DNA from: Robertmurraya korlensis
Lineage (GTDB): Bacteria > Bacillota > Bacilli > Bacillales > Cytobacillaceae
Assembly (NCBI RefSeq): GCF_023715225.1
Contig: NZ_JAMBNS010000001.1
Span: forward strand, 1-64,000
DNA length: 64,000 bases
Direction of reading: 5' to 3'
Shown: one piece after another, positions 9,549 through 19,958 of the stretch
Numbering within the stretch: the first letter of the stretch is position 1
How the letters are laid out: each line of letters opens with the position of its first letter
Translations under genes and position numbers: made by a program
Notes under the pieces: generated by a model
What the model was told of the DNA's origin: nothing
Databases searched by the model: none
Seen by the model: the letters and a program-made list of their open reading frames with translations, nothing else

Positions 9549-11946
9549 TAAAGAAATGTTCACGGAAACGTTTTTACAACGTCTCGAAATGACTTGTGGA
9601 AAAAGCTTTCAAGAAAGTACGAATAGAGATCACTATCATACTTTAGGAATTATGATCCGTGAATATGTAAGCTCAAACTGGATCAAGACAAATGAAAGTT
9701 ATCGGGCTGAGAAAGAAAAACAAATTTATTACTTATCTATTGAATTCCTACTTGGTAAGCTTTTAAGGCATAACCTCCTTAACCTAGGAATTGATCATGT
9801 AGTGGAAGAGGGACTTAAAGAGCTAGGAATTGATCTTAGCGATTTAGAGGAAATGGAAGCAGATGCAGCACTAGGTAATGGCGGCTTAGGACGTCTTGCT
9901 GCCTGCTTCATGGATTCTCTCGCTACTTTAGATCTTCCGGGTCACGGATGTGGTATTCGCTATAAGCATGGCTTATTTGAGCAGAAAATTGTAGATGGAT
10001 ATCAAGTAGAATTACCTGAGCAATGGCTTCGTCATGGTCATGTATGGGAAGTAAGGAAAGCTGATTTAGCAGTAGATGTTCCTTTTTGGGGAAGAGTTGA
10101 AGCGATCAATAATAATGGAAAGCTAGTATTTCGTCATATTGAAGCAGAAACCGTCATGGCCGTGCCATATGACCTTCCAGTAGTAGGTTATGAGACTGAC
10201 ACGGTCAACACGTTGCGTCTATGGAGTGCCGAAACGACGCCGTATCCAATGAATCGAGATATTATGAAATACAAGCGTGATACGGAGCTTATTTCAGAGT
10301 TTTTGTATCCAGATGATACGCATGATGAAGGAAAAATTCTACGATTAAAGCAGCAGTATTTCCTTGTATCTGCAAGTATTCGCTCGATTGTAAGATCTTA
10401 TCGTAAACAACATGCTAGTTTAATAGATTTTCATAAATATGTGGGTCTTCATATAAATGATACGCATCCCGTGGTAGCCATCCCTGAATTGATGAGGGTA
10501 CTTATTGATGAGGAAGGGATGAGCTGGGAAGAAGCTTGGCATATTACTACGAACACTATTTCATATACGAATCATACAACTTTAGCAGAGGCTTTAGAAA
10601 AATGGCCGGTTCGTATTTTTCAACCGTTGCTTCCAAGAATCTTTATGATTGTAAATGAAATAAACGAGAGATTTTGCCAAGATCTATGGAAGCAGTATCC
10701 AGGAGATTGGCGAAAAATTGAGGACATGGCAATCATTGCTCATGACCAAGTAAAGATGGCTCACTTGGCGATTGTCGGTTCATACAGTGTGAATGGAGTG
10801 GCAGCCATTCATACAGAAATTTTAAAACAAAGAGAGATGAACCAATTTTATCAAGTATTTCCTGAAAAGTTTAATAATAAAACAAATGGGATTACGCATA
10901 GACGTTGGCTGATCAAATCCAATCCACAACTGACCAATTTAATTAACGAGGGGATTGGAACGAAGTGGATCAATCACCCAGAGCATTTAAAAGAGCTTCA
11001 GTTCTTCCAGCAAGATTCTGCATTTTTAGAGCAGTTGTATGAAATCAAGCAGAATAATAAGAAATCACTTGCTGAAAAAATTAAAGCAAAGACAGGTATT
11101 GTCGTTGATCCTCAATCTATATTTGATGTTCAAGTAAAGAGATTGCATGCTTATAAACGGCAACTCTTAAATGTTCTTCATATTATGTATTTGTATAATC
11201 GCTTAAAAGAGGATTCAAGCTTTCAGATGCATCCAAGAACATTCTTGTTTGGAGCGAAAGCGTCACCAGGTTATTACTATGCAAAGAAGATTATTAAACT
11301 CATTAATACCATTGCAGAAAAAATAAATAATGATAAAACGGTATCTGATCGATTGAAAGTAGTGTTTCTTGAAAACTACCGTGTGTCATTAGCTGAAGAA
11401 ATCTTTCCTGCATCAGATGTGAGTGAACAAATTTCGACTGCTAGTAAAGAAGCCTCGGGAACAGGTAATATGAAGTTTATGATGAATGGTGCAATAACAT
11501 TAGGTACACTTGATGGAGCTAACATCGAAATCAAGGAACATGTCGGCGATGACAATATATTTATTTTTGGATTAACAGCGGAAGAAGTAATGAATTATTA
11601 CCAGTATGGTGGCTATACGTCAGTTGACTATTATCATCATGATAAACGTATTCGCCAGGTGGTAGATCAGTTAACGAATGGATATTTTGGCGATCTTGAT
11701 AATGAGTTTGAACCAATCCATGATTCGTTATTAATGGAAAATGACCAGTATTTTGTATTACGTGATTTTTCATCTTATATAGAAGCCCAAAGAGAAGTAG
11801 GGAATGCTTATGGTGATCAAAATAGGTGGTTAAAGATGAGTTTAGCAAATATAGCGAATTCAGGCTTTTTCTCTAGTGACCGAACCATACAGCAGTATGC
11901 GGATGATATTTGGAGTATCTCTCCTGTAAAAGGCAAAGTAAGGTAA
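9538..11946 (+). CDS. glgP: Glycogen phosphorylase GlgP
   Basis: A pyridoxal-phosphate-dependent GT35 enzyme that releases glucose-1-phosphate from glycogen ends. At 802 aa it is of normal length. [14 protein letters not shown] near the N-terminus and [15 protein letters not shown] near the C-terminus are family signatures; the latter contains the Lys that carries the cofactor. The start is set at ATG 9538, after AGGAG at 8-nt spacing, inside the last codons of glgA. It is the last gene of the glycogen operon, so synthesis and breakdown enzymes are made together, and it ends at a bidirectional terminator. Confidence 0.96.
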   Translation: MFSNKEMFTETFLQRLEMTCGKSFQESTNRDHYHTLGIMIREYVSSNWIKTNESYRAEKEKQIYYLSIEFLLGKLLRHNLLNLGIDHVVEEGLKELGIDLSDLEEMEADAALGNGGLGRLAACFMDSLATLDLPGHGCGIRYKHGLFEQKIVDGYQVELPEQWLRHGHVWEVRKADLAVDVPFWGRVEAINNNGKLVFRHIEAETVMAVPYDLPVVGYETDTVNTLRLWSAETTPYPMNRDIMKYKRDTELISEFLYPDDTHDEGKILRLKQQYFLVSASIRSIVRSYRKQHASLIDFHKYVGLHINDTHPVVAIPELMRVLIDEEGMSWEEAWHITTNTISYTNHTTLAEALEKWPVRIFQPLLPRIFMIVNEINERFCQDLWKQYPGDWRKIEDMAIIAHDQVKMAHLAIVGSYSVNGVAAIHTEILKQREMNQFYQVFPEKFNNKTNGITHRRWLIKSNPQLTNLINEGIGTKWINHPEHLKELQFFQQDSAFLEQLYEIKQNNKKSLAEKIKAKTGIVVDPQSIFDVQVKRLHAYKRQLLNVLHIMYLYNRLKEDSSFQMHPRTFLFGAKASPGYYYAKKIIKLINTIAEKINNDKTVSDRLKVVFLENYRVSLAEEIFPASDVSEQISTASKEASGTGNMKFMMNGAITLGTLDGANIEIKEHVGDDNIFIFGLTAEEVMNYYQYGGYTSVDYYHHDKRIRQVVDQLTNGYFGDLDNEFEPIHDSLLMENDQYFVLRDFSSYIEAQREVGNAYGDQNRWLKMSLANIANSGFFSSDRTIQQYADDIWSISPVKGKVR

Positions 11947-11950
11947 ATGA

Positions 11951-11985
11951 AAAAGAGGAGACCATTTAATATGGCCTCCTCTTTT
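11951..11985. terminator. Bidirectional terminator between glgP and menA
   Basis: AAAAGAGGAGaCCAT pairs with ATGGcCTCCTCTTTT around a short loop, with T runs on both strands. It serves the two converging genes. Confidence 0.9.
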
Positions 11986-11987
11986 GT

Positions 11988-12926
11988 TTAATTGTTTAAG
12001 AAATGTCCTAAAAATAGTCCAATTGATAACAAAAATCCAAATATCGTATTTGTTTGGGCTGTTGCTATCATAGCTGGCACCATTTGAACGGGCTTTGTTT
12101 TTCCGATAAATCCTTTGATCGCTTTTACTGCCTTAGGTGAGCTTAGGAGCACAATCGCTAACCAAGCAGAAGCATAGTCCAAACCAATAAGAGTAAACAC
12201 CCAGGCATAAGAGACTACGAACATTCCTGCTAAAAGAACGATCGCTCTTTTTTGACCTAGTAATATTGCTAATGTTCTTCTTCCATTTTCCTTGTCACCA
12301 TCATGGTCACGTATATTATTGGCAAGTAGAATCGCACCTACTGTTATGACAATTGGTACAGAAACTAATACACTAATCGTAGTAATAAAACCTGTTTGAA
12401 TATAAAAGGCAATCAGTATGATAAGCATTCCCATAAAGAACCCTGCAAAGATTTCTCCAAAAGGGGTGTACGCGATCGGAATAGGTCCTCCCGTGTATAA
12501 ATAACCAACTGTCATTGAAACTAGACCAATCGCAGCTAGCCACCAGCTAGAATTCATACAAATATAGACACCTAACAGCATAGAAATACCATAAAGGCTA
12601 AGAGCTATTTTCATGACGGTCGCTGGTTGAATTCCTTCCCGAACAATGGCTCCACCTATACCGACAGAGTGCTCGTTATCGAGACCACGTTTGAAATCAT
12701 AATACTCATTAAACATATTTGTGGCTGCCTGTATAAGTAAGCAAGCGATAAGCATGGCGATAAATAAACCAAGGTCAATAGATGTTAATGGTAAGGCTAA
12801 TGCGGTTCCTAATAATACTGGAACAAAGGCAGCTGTTAACGTATGTGGTCGTGTAAGTTGCCACCAGACTCTCCAATTTTTCCCTTTAAACGTAGGCGAA
12901 GGACCCGTTTGCATTTGTGGTTGCAT
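11988..12926 (-). CDS. menA: 1,4-dihydroxy-2-naphthoate polyprenyltransferase MenA
   Basis: A membrane UbiA-family prenyltransferase that attaches the isoprenoid tail to dihydroxynaphthoate, giving demethylmenaquinone. The 312-aa protein has about eight to nine membrane segments and two Asp-rich sites: NMFNEYYDFKRG and the second loop with NNIRDHDGDKENGRRT. I chose the ATG at 12926 rather than the one at 12941, because the first codons of the longer form contain GGGGAGAGG, a good ribosome site for the second ATG, and length then fits the family. It faces the menF-D-H-B genes from the other strand. Confidence 0.95.
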   Translation of the reverse strand: MQPQMQTGPSPTFKGKNWRVWWQLTRPHTLTAAFVPVLLGTALALPLTSIDLGLFIAMLIACLLIQAATNMFNEYYDFKRGLDNEHSVGIGGAIVREGIQPATVMKIALSLYGISMLLGVYICMNSSWWLAAIGLVSMTVGYLYTGGPIPIAYTPFGEIFAGFFMGMLIILIAFYIQTGFITTISVLVSVPIVITVGAILLANNIRDHDGDKENGRRTLAILLGQKRAIVLLAGMFVVSYAWVFTLIGLDYASAWLAIVLLSSPKAVKAIKGFIGKTKPVQMVPAMIATAQTNTIFGFLLSIGLFLGHFLNN

Positions 12927-13246
12927 CGTACCTCTCCCCATTTCTATATTTATTTGTCAAAACTATATAAGTTTAAAATAATTTATATCCAAATTCAAGT
13001 GTAGGAAAAACGAAGGATTGTGTCAATTAAATTTTCCTCCCTATTGGAGGAGACGATTTCCATATTTTCTACGATAATTTTTTGTGCAGGAAAGACATTT
13101 AAGGGCATAATATCTCAAAATAGATAGAAATAGCTTATAATAAGGAAAGATATAGGTTTTTCAAGGTTCCTTTTGTTGACATGGTCTTGGATTGAGGTGT
13201 ATCTTAAAATAAGTTTATAACGTTATTTAACAGGAGTTGTACGAAT
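12927..13246. other. Divergent menA-menF intergenic region
   Basis: A 320-bp AT-rich stretch between two divergent menaquinone genes. I see a promoter for menF at 13176-13205 and a small TCCTCC/GGAGGA hairpin at 13035-13051, but no gene and no recognised operator. Confidence 0.6.
13176..13205 (+). promoter_or_regulatory. Putative sigma-A promoter of menF-D-H-B
   Basis: A perfect TTGACA (13176-13181) is followed after 18 bp by TATCTT (13200-13205), about 40 bp ahead of the menF start. Confidence 0.55.
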
Positions 13247-14650
13247 TTGGTTACCATTCAGAATACGGAGCTTAAGGAAGGGATCATTGAAGCAATTGAG
13301 AGAGCACGGAAGCTTTCAATGCCCGTATTAGTTAGCGAAGTCCAAAGGATTCATCCGGTTCAGCCGCTGTCCGTGTTTGCAGCTGGAAGAGACCAATTTG
13401 TTGGCGAACGCTTTTTTTGGAAAGATCCCTCTGATGAAGTAGTTATGATTGGCATTGGAATATGTAAAGAAATACAATCGGATCAGGCTTCTGGCCGCTT
13501 TTTTCATGTGGAGAAACAATGGCAAGAGCTTATGAATAATAGCATCATGCTAATGGAAGAGAAACAGACAGCAACAGGACCAATGATGTTCGGAGGATTT
13601 TCCTTTGATCCATTAAAAAAGAAAACAGATCTTTGGGCACAGTTTCCACATTCTCTTTTCCACATACCCAAATACTTAGTAAGTGCAATAAAAGGAGAAT
13701 ACTATTTAACGACTAATCTTCTTTGTTCAGCGGAAGATAATGATACATTATTTGAGGAAGTTGAACAAGAAAGAAAAGCGCTATTCAGTGGAATGGAGAA
13801 AGAATCACTTCCACGTTTGTCTACCCTATCAGATGTAACTGAAGTCCACCCTGAAAATTGGAAGAAACGTGTGAGTGAGGTAGTAGAATTATTAAAGGCA
13901 GGTACCATGAAAAAGGTCGTGCTTGCTAGAGAACTAAGGCTTCATTTTGAGGAGCAAATCCCAGTAGAGCCCGTGATTATGAATCTTTTAGAGGAACAGA
14001 GAGACAGTTTTATTTTTGCCTTTGAATCGAAAGGTGACTGTTTTATTGGGGCATCACCAGAAAGATTAGTTAAGAAGGTGAAAAACACGGTGTACTCGAC
14101 CTGTTTGGCCGGTTCTATTGCCAGAGGGAAGACTTTAAAAGAAGATGAGCAGCTAGGTAATGAGCTTCTATGCGATGAAAAAAATTTAATTGAACATCAA
14201 TTTGTTGTTGATATGATCAAAGAGGCAATGGAAAAGGTATGCCACGAAGTACGAATTCCGACTCACCCACAGTTGTTGAAAAATAAGCATATCCAGCACT
14301 TATACACACCAGTAGTTGGAACCGCAGATGAGAAAAGTTCGTTACTTCAGCTTGTGAACCTGCTTCACCCCACGCCTGCTTTAGGTGGGTTGCCAAGAAA
14401 AGAAGCAGTAGAGAGCATCCGGATCATGGAAGACTTAGATAGAGGAATGTATGCTGCACCGATCGGTTGGATTGATTTTGAAGGCAATGGAGAATTTGCG
14501 GTTGCGATACGTTCGGGCTTGGTACAAGGAAACGAGGCTTCTTTATTCGCCGGTTGTGGAATCGTAAAGGATTCAAACGTAGACAGTGAGTATCAGGAGA
14601 CGAATATTAAGTTTCGTCCAATGCTTTCTGCCTTAAGGGGGAAAGAGTAA
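13247..14650 (+). CDS. menF: Menaquinone-specific isochorismate synthase MenF
   Basis: It converts chorismate to isochorismate, the first step of menaquinone synthesis. The 467-aa protein is a chorismate-binding family member: the C-terminal two thirds carry KVVLAREL, the IGASPERLV stretch, CLAGSIARG, LHPTPALGGLPR and the late RSG and GCGIV motifs. The start is TTG 13247 with CAGGAG 10 nt upstream. It is the first gene of the men cluster and its stop overlaps the menD start by one base (TAATG). Confidence 0.96.
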   Translation: MVTIQNTELKEGIIEAIERARKLSMPVLVSEVQRIHPVQPLSVFAAGRDQFVGERFFWKDPSDEVVMIGIGICKEIQSDQASGRFFHVEKQWQELMNNSIMLMEEKQTATGPMMFGGFSFDPLKKKTDLWAQFPHSLFHIPKYLVSAIKGEYYLTTNLLCSAEDNDTLFEEVEQERKALFSGMEKESLPRLSTLSDVTEVHPENWKKRVSEVVELLKAGTMKKVVLARELRLHFEEQIPVEPVIMNLLEEQRDSFIFAFESKGDCFIGASPERLVKKVKNTVYSTCLAGSIARGKTLKEDEQLGNELLCDEKNLIEHQFVVDMIKEAMEKVCHEVRIPTHPQLLKNKHIQHLYTPVVGTADEKSSLLQLVNLLHPTPALGGLPRKEAVESIRIMEDLDRGMYAAPIGWIDFEGNGEFAVAIRSGLVQGNEASLFAGCGIVKDSNVDSEYQETNIKFRPMLSALRGKE

Positions 14651-16401
14651 TGAATCACCAACAAGCATTAACAAAATACATTGCTTCATTTGTAGCAGAA
14701 CTAATACATGCAGGAGTAAAGGATGTTGTTGTTAGCCCAGGGTCAAGATCTACTCCTATTGCAATGATTATGGCTGAACATCCTGATCTTCGTCTTCATA
14801 TTCATGTAGATGAAAGATCAGCAGCCTTTTTTGCGTTGGGAATGGCCAAGGCTTCCCGAAATCCAACCGTCTTGTTATGTACTTCTGGAACAGCAGCAGC
14901 GAACTATTTCCCTGCGATAGCTGAAGCAAATTTATCAAGGGTACCTCTTATGATTATCACAGCGGATCGACCACATGAACTTCGTGATGTTGGGGCACCA
15001 CAAGCAATGGATCAAGTGAATTTATACGGAAAGCATGTAAAATGGTTTATCGAGATGTCTCATCCGGAAGGCTCCAAAGAGATGCTTCGGTATGCGCGCA
15101 CCGTTGCTGGACGAGCTGTTGCAACCGCTTTATCTTCACCAGCTGGTCCCGTTCATTTGAATTTTCCACTTCGTGAACCTCTTGTTCCTGATATAACAAG
15201 TGAGAATATATTTGTCATGGCAGAAAGAGAAAATGGTTATGTTCACATTGAACAAGGTCATTTGTCACTGAATGAAAATCAATTAACATCCATTGCGAAC
15301 GTGTTGAATGAACATACAAGAGGCTTAATTGTTTGTGGCGAAATCGATCATCCTGCCTTTGCTAGAGCCATCACTACGCTAGCTGCAAAGCTACAGTATC
15401 CAATTATTGCGGATCCTTTATCACAGCTGCGGAGCGGAAAACACGAGTTTGTACATATTATAGACAGCTATGATACATTTTTAAGAAATGAGGATGCCGT
15501 AAGTCACTTAGCACCAGATGTAATTATTCGCTTTGGTGCAATGCCTATCTCAAAAGCATTTTCATTATTTATGAAAAAGAATGAACAAGTCCCGCAATTT
15601 GTGGTGGATGGCGGGGAAGGCTGGAGAGACCCATCCTTATTAACGACAAACATGGTTTATTGTGATGAAGTAGAATTTTGTGAATCACTTCTCCCTCTTT
15701 TAAAAGATCACCAGGATACAATGTTTGTTGAAAAGTGGCAACAAATGAACGAGCTAACTAGAACATCGTTGTTCCGTGTAAAGGAAAACGAATCCCTCAG
15801 TGAGGGTCGTTTATTTTATGAATTAGTAGAATTACTGCCTGATGGAGCCACCTTATTTGTTGGAAATTCCATGCCAATACGAGATTTAGATTCCTTTTTC
15901 TATAATAATCAAAAGTCCATTCGAATCATGGCAAATCGCGGTGCAAACGGGATTGATGGAGTCATTTCATCCGCTCTAGGTGCTGCTACCGTCCATAAAC
16001 CTATGTATTTAGTGCTTGGAGATTTGACTTTTTTCCATGATTTAAATGGACTCATTGCATCAAAGTTATATCATATTGATCTACGTGTCATTGTGATAAA
16101 TAACAATGGTGGGGGGATTTTCAGCTTCCTTCCTCAAGCTAGTCATCCGAAGCATTTTGAACGACTATTTGGTACTCCATTAGACCTTGATTTTGAACCC
16201 GTTGTTACTATGTACGGTGGGACATTTAGCCGAGTTTCTTCTTGGGGAGAGCTTTCTTCCTCTTTTGAGCAAACTTTGGCGAAAGATGGATTATCGGTTA
16301 TTGAAGTTCCGACAAAAAGAGACGAAAACCTACAAGAACATCGAAATCTGTGGGATTACGTTTCCCGGGAAATTAGTCGGAATTTGCGTGGCGAAATCTG
16401 A
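14650..16401 (+). CDS. menD: SEPHCHC synthase MenD
   Basis: A thiamine-diphosphate enzyme that joins 2-oxoglutarate to isochorismate with loss of CO2. The 583-aa protein has the N-terminal Pyr domain (SPGSRSTPIA; HVDERSAAFFALGMAKAS with the key Glu) and the C-terminal PP domain with GDLTFFHDLNGL and VINNNGGGIFSFLPQA, which bind ThDP and Mg. It is coupled to menF and overlaps menH through TGATG. Confidence 0.97.
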   Translation: MNHQQALTKYIASFVAELIHAGVKDVVVSPGSRSTPIAMIMAEHPDLRLHIHVDERSAAFFALGMAKASRNPTVLLCTSGTAAANYFPAIAEANLSRVPLMIITADRPHELRDVGAPQAMDQVNLYGKHVKWFIEMSHPEGSKEMLRYARTVAGRAVATALSSPAGPVHLNFPLREPLVPDITSENIFVMAERENGYVHIEQGHLSLNENQLTSIANVLNEHTRGLIVCGEIDHPAFARAITTLAAKLQYPIIADPLSQLRSGKHEFVHIIDSYDTFLRNEDAVSHLAPDVIIRFGAMPISKAFSLFMKKNEQVPQFVVDGGEGWRDPSLLTTNMVYCDEVEFCESLLPLLKDHQDTMFVEKWQQMNELTRTSLFRVKENESLSEGRLFYELVELLPDGATLFVGNSMPIRDLDSFFYNNQKSIRIMANRGANGIDGVISSALGAATVHKPMYLVLGDLTFFHDLNGLIASKLYHIDLRVIVINNNGGGIFSFLPQASHPKHFERLFGTPLDLDFEPVVTMYGGTFSRVSSWGELSSSFEQTLAKDGLSVIEVPTKRDENLQEHRNLWDYVSREISRNLRGEI

Positions 16402-17219
16402 TGAATATTGAAGTTAGTGGTATAGATTACCATGTCGAAGTTTCAGGAGTGGGTTTTCCAGTTGTTTTACTTCATGGATTTACCGGTAGCATCTCTACAT
16501 GGTCGGAATGTGAAGAGGAGTTAATGAAAAACTCAAAAATCATTAAAATAGATCTTGTTGGACATGGAAGATCGTCATCCCCAGATTCAATTAAGCGTTA
16601 TGAAATGAAGTCAGTGTTAGCAGATTTACGTTATATTTTACAATATTTAAATATAGATCAAGCAGATGTAGTTGGATACTCGATGGGAGGTCGAGTGGCA
16701 CTTGCATTTGCGGTGATGAATCCAACGTTAGTACGTAAGCTTGTACTCGAAAGTGCTTCACCAGGACTCGTAACGGATGAAGATAGAAGAAGTCGAAGAG
16801 AACAGGATCAACAGTTAGCCAATAAAATGAAACAAAATGGGTTAGAGTGGTTCGTCGAATATTGGGGCAATATTCCGTTATTCGAGAGTCAAAAAAAATT
16901 ACCATCACTTATTCGACAACGAATAAAAGAGCAAAGAAAGCAAAACTCTATTAAAGGATTGGCAAATAGCTTGATTGGAATGGGCACCGGCTCACAACCC
17001 AGCTATTGGGAAAACCTAAAGCAGTACGCAGGTGAAGTCTTATTGCTTACAGGATCCGTTGACAAAAAATTTGTCATCATTGCTGAAAAGATGTCAAAAC
17101 GTCTAAAATACAGTCAGTGGGTAAATATTGATGGATGTGGACATGCAATACATGTGGAACAACCTGAAAAATTTGGTACAATAGTAAGTGGGTTTTTGTC
17201 GAATAAATCCGATTCTTAA
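16401..17219 (+). CDS. menH: SHCHC synthase MenH
   Basis: An alpha/beta hydrolase that removes pyruvate from SEPHCHC. The 272-aa protein shows the oxyanion loop LLHGFTGS (about residues 24-31), the nucleophile elbow GYSMGG and the late Asp and His (GCGHAIHVEQPE). ATG 16401 overlaps the menD stop, so it is translationally coupled. Its position between menD and menB, as in B. subtilis, supports the assignment over other hydrolases. Confidence 0.94.
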   Translation: MNIEVSGIDYHVEVSGVGFPVVLLHGFTGSISTWSECEEELMKNSKIIKIDLVGHGRSSSPDSIKRYEMKSVLADLRYILQYLNIDQADVVGYSMGGRVALAFAVMNPTLVRKLVLESASPGLVTDEDRRSRREQDQQLANKMKQNGLEWFVEYWGNIPLFESQKKLPSLIRQRIKEQRKQNSIKGLANSLIGMGTGSQPSYWENLKQYAGEVLLLTGSVDKKFVIIAEKMSKRLKYSQWVNIDGCGHAIHVEQPEKFGTIVSGFLSNKSDS

Positions 17220-17237
17220 TTAAAGGAGGAAAACACA

Positions 17238-18056
17238 TTGACAGTTGAATGGGTATCTCAAAGAAATTACGAAGATATTCTGTATGAAACATATAATGGC
17301 ATTGCAAAGATTACGATCAATCGTCCAGAAGTGCGAAATGCCTTTCGCCCTAAGACAGTAATGGAATTGATTGATGCATTTGCTTATGCACGTGACGACC
17401 GCAATGTAGGTGTAATCGTCTTAACAGGAGCTGGAGACCAAGCGTTCTGTTCAGGTGGAGATCAAAAAGTACGAGGACATGGTGGGTACGTTGGAGAAGA
17501 CGAAATCCCTCGTTTAAACGTTCTTGATCTTCAACGTTTGATTCGTGTTATTCCTAAGCCAGTTGTTGCGATGGTAAAGGGATATGCTATTGGTGGAGGA
17601 CATGTTTTACATATCGTTTGTGATTTAACCATTGCTGCTGATAATGCGATCTTTGGACAAACGGGTCCTAAAGTGGGTAGCTTTGATGCTGGATATGGCT
17701 CCGGCTATTTAGCAAGAATCGTTGGACACAAAAAAGCACGAGAAATTTGGTATTTATGCCGTCAATACAATGCGCAGGAAGCACTTGATATGGGGCTAGT
17801 AAATACAGTTGTTCCTCTTGATCAAGTAGAGGCAGAAACAATTCAATGGTGTGAGGAAATGCTTGAAAAGAGCCCAACCGCTCTTCGTTTCTTAAAAGCA
17901 GCATTTAATGCAGATACTGATGGTTTAGCTGGAATTCAACAGTTTGCTGGAGATGCAACTCTCCTATATTACACAACGGATGAAGCAAAGGAAGGGCGCG
18001 ATGCGTTTAAAGAAAAACGCAAGCCAGACTTTGGTCAATTCCCTCGTTTCCCTTGA
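17238..18056 (+). CDS. menB: 1,4-dihydroxy-2-naphthoyl-CoA synthase MenB
   Basis: A crotonase-fold enzyme that closes the second ring by Dieckmann condensation of O-succinylbenzoyl-CoA. The 272-aa protein has [14 protein letters not shown], the CSGGDQ oxyanion region, the [11 protein letters not shown] segment and [20 protein letters not shown]. It starts with TTG 17238 behind a perfect AAAGGAGG. It is the last gene before a terminator, and the two remaining steps (menE, menC) lie 2.3 kb further on, past sulP and arsR. Confidence 0.97.
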   Translation: MTVEWVSQRNYEDILYETYNGIAKITINRPEVRNAFRPKTVMELIDAFAYARDDRNVGVIVLTGAGDQAFCSGGDQKVRGHGGYVGEDEIPRLNVLDLQRLIRVIPKPVVAMVKGYAIGGGHVLHIVCDLTIAADNAIFGQTGPKVGSFDAGYGSGYLARIVGHKKAREIWYLCRQYNAQEALDMGLVNTVVPLDQVEAETIQWCEEMLEKSPTALRFLKAAFNADTDGLAGIQQFAGDATLLYYTTDEAKEGRDAFKEKRKPDFGQFPRFP

Positions 18057-18073
18057 TCGGTTAGAAAGAAGAT

Positions 18074-18106
18074 GCTTGGCTTATAAACAGCCAGGCTCTT
18101 TTTTTT
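18074..18106 (+). terminator. Terminator after menB
   Basis: GCTTGGCT (18074-18081) pairs with AGCCAGGC (18089-18096) with one G-U around a 7-nt loop, followed by a run of T. It splits the men genes into two transcription units. Confidence 0.9.
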
Positions 18107-18135
18107 GAAAAATATCTTGTAATACAACTTATAAT
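18105..18135 (+). promoter_or_regulatory. Putative promoter of sulP-arsR
   Basis: TTGAAA (18105-18110) and TATAAT (18130-18135) are 19 bp apart. The -10 lies just ahead of the palindrome at 18138-18165. The -35 falls in the terminator T run, so the units are packed closely. Confidence 0.45.
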
Positions 18136-18137
18136 TA

Positions 18138-18165
18138 TTGTATATTCAAATAATCAGATATACAA
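18138..18165. promoter_or_regulatory. Palindromic operator candidate for the ArsR-type regulator
   Basis: TTGTATAT (18138-18145) is the perfect inverted complement of ATATACAA (18158-18165) around 12 bp. It lies directly after the -10 of the sulP promoter, where a repressor would block transcription. A shorter related palindrome, TTGTA-A-TACAA, lies at 18117-18127 between -35 and -10. The link to the ArsR-type protein encoded downstream is inference. Confidence 0.5.
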
Positions 18166-18188
18166 ATAAAAAGATAAGAAGGGTGAAC

Positions 18189-19934
18189 ATGTTAAGTGAT
18201 AAAAGATTTTCTAATTATTCGTTAAGTAGTATTCCAAAGGATGTACTATCTGGTCTTATTGTTGGTGTCATCGCTATTCCACTTGGAATGGCCTTTGCCA
18301 TTGCTTCAGGAGTAAAACCGGAATATGGTATAGTTTCAACCATTATAGGTGGAATCCTTATCTCCTTGTTAGGAGGATCTAAATTTCAAATAGGGGGTCC
18401 AACCGGGGCTTTTATTCCCATTCTATTTGGAATTGTTATGACTTACGGATATGAAAATCTATTAATTGCAGGTTTTTTAGCTGGTATTATGCTCCTTCTT
18501 ATGGGGATCTTTAAAATCGGCTCACTTATCAAATACATTCCAAGACCCGTAACTATTGGTTTTACATCGGGAATCGCTGTTACTATTTTTTCTGGACAAC
18601 TGGCAAGTTTTCTCGGACTTGTTGGAATTCAAAAGCATGAAGAATTAATTAGTAATTTACTAGAAATTGTTACACATTTTCATTCAGCGAATCTTTATAG
18701 TGTATTAACTGCGGGTGTATGCTTACTAATTATCGTACTTTCACCGAGGTTAGTCCCTAAGGTTCCAGGTCCATTACTGGGCTTGATCATCTCAACCTTG
18801 GTAGCAACCTGGTTTTATCCTGGTCAGGTTGCAACGATTGGTTCTGCATACGGTGCAATTCCGAACTCATTACCGCGCATACATTTGCCAAACATAAGTA
18901 TCGAAATGATCCTTACTCTATTAAAACCTGCCTTTGTTATTGCCATGCTCGGAGGAATAGAATCGTTGCTCTCGGCAGTTGTGGCAGATGGCATGACAAA
19001 CACCCGTCACAACAGTAACAAAGAATTAATCGGACAAGGAATTGCAAATATGGTTACTCCACTATTCGGAGGCATTCCGGTAACAGGGGCTATTGCAAGA
19101 ACAGCTACCAATATAAAAAATGGAGCAGTTTCTCCTTTATCTGGAATTATACACGGGGTTGTTGTTTTACTAGTTTTGTTGTTTTTTTCTCCATATGCTA
19201 CCTATATTCCACTCGCTAGTATGGCACCGATATTAATGGTGGTTGCATGGAATATGAGTGAAAGGAAGGTATTTGCTCATATATTAAAAACAAGATCTAC
19301 TGACTCCATCGTTCTGGTAGTTACCTTTTTACTAACTGTCTTTGTTAATTTAATGACTGCTGTTGAAATCGGATTGATATTGGCAGCTATCTTATTTACA
19401 AAAAGAATGAGTGATGTAGTCACGACTGCGAAAGCATTGCCTAATTTACATCATAAGTATGCAAAAGTAGAAAATCATGTTGTGACGGATACACATGATT
19501 GCCCGCAAATTAGCATCTATAATGTAGCAGGTCCCCTCTTTTTTGGGGCAGCTCAAACCTTTGAATTTTCAATCATGGATACGATTCACTATCGACCTAG
19601 TATATTATTGTTACGAATGAGTAGGGTGCCTCTTATGGATACAACGGGGGAAGCAAATTTAGCTAGTATTGTGTCTCATTTTTCAAGAAATGGTATAGTT
19701 ATCATATCAGGTATAAACGAGCAGCCAAAAAATGTATTAATGCGAACGGGTCTATATGACAAAATTGGTCACGAACACTTTTTTGAACATACTGGGGAAG
19801 CGATTGAATTTGCGTTAAAACAGGTGGACAAAAATAAGTGTTTAGGGTGTAGACACTTTGCTTTCAGAGAGTGTACCAAACTATCAAAAGCCGAATCTAC
19901 TGAAGGGAAAGTACTACAGCCTACAGCCTTCTAG
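18189..19934 (+). CDS. SulP-family anion transporter with STAS domain
   Basis: A membrane anion carrier of the SLC26/SulP family; substrates in the family include sulfate and bicarbonate. The 581-aa protein starts at ATG 18189 behind AAGAAGGG. It has about ten or more membrane segments, the early GLIVGVIAIPLGMAFAIASG and GPTGAFIPI motifs, the GGIPVTGAIARTATN motif, and a C-terminal STAS domain (about 430-545). It ends in a Cys-rich tail (CLGCRHFAFREC). It lies between menB and menE on its own transcription unit with arsR. Bicarbonate is a possible substrate, but nothing in the sequence decides it. Confidence 0.9.
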   Translation: MLSDKRFSNYSLSSIPKDVLSGLIVGVIAIPLGMAFAIASGVKPEYGIVSTIIGGILISLLGGSKFQIGGPTGAFIPILFGIVMTYGYENLLIAGFLAGIMLLLMGIFKIGSLIKYIPRPVTIGFTSGIAVTIFSGQLASFLGLVGIQKHEELISNLLEIVTHFHSANLYSVLTAGVCLLIIVLSPRLVPKVPGPLLGLIISTLVATWFYPGQVATIGSAYGAIPNSLPRIHLPNISIEMILTLLKPAFVIAMLGGIESLLSAVVADGMTNTRHNSNKELIGQGIANMVTPLFGGIPVTGAIARTATNIKNGAVSPLSGIIHGVVVLLVLLFFSPYATYIPLASMAPILMVVAWNMSERKVFAHILKTRSTDSIVLVVTFLLTVFVNLMTAVEIGLILAAILFTKRMSDVVTTAKALPNLHHKYAKVENHVVTDTHDCPQISIYNVAGPLFFGAAQTFEFSIMDTIHYRPSILLLRMSRVPLMDTTGEANLASIVSHFSRNGIVIISGINEQPKNVLMRTGLYDKIGHEHFFEHTGEAIEFALKQVDKNKCLGCRHFAFRECTKLSKAESTEGKVLQPTAF

Positions 19935-19958
19935 TAATGAAACAAGGAAGTGAAATGA

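Noticed and set aside
4010-11946. Sigma-E promoter for the glycogen operon
   Set aside because: Upstream of glgB only a loose TACAAA-type -10 is present; the match is not good enough to list.
13035-13051. TCCTCC/GGAGGA hairpin before menF as a terminator or regulator
   Set aside because: No T run, and it lies upstream of the menF promoter; probably chance.
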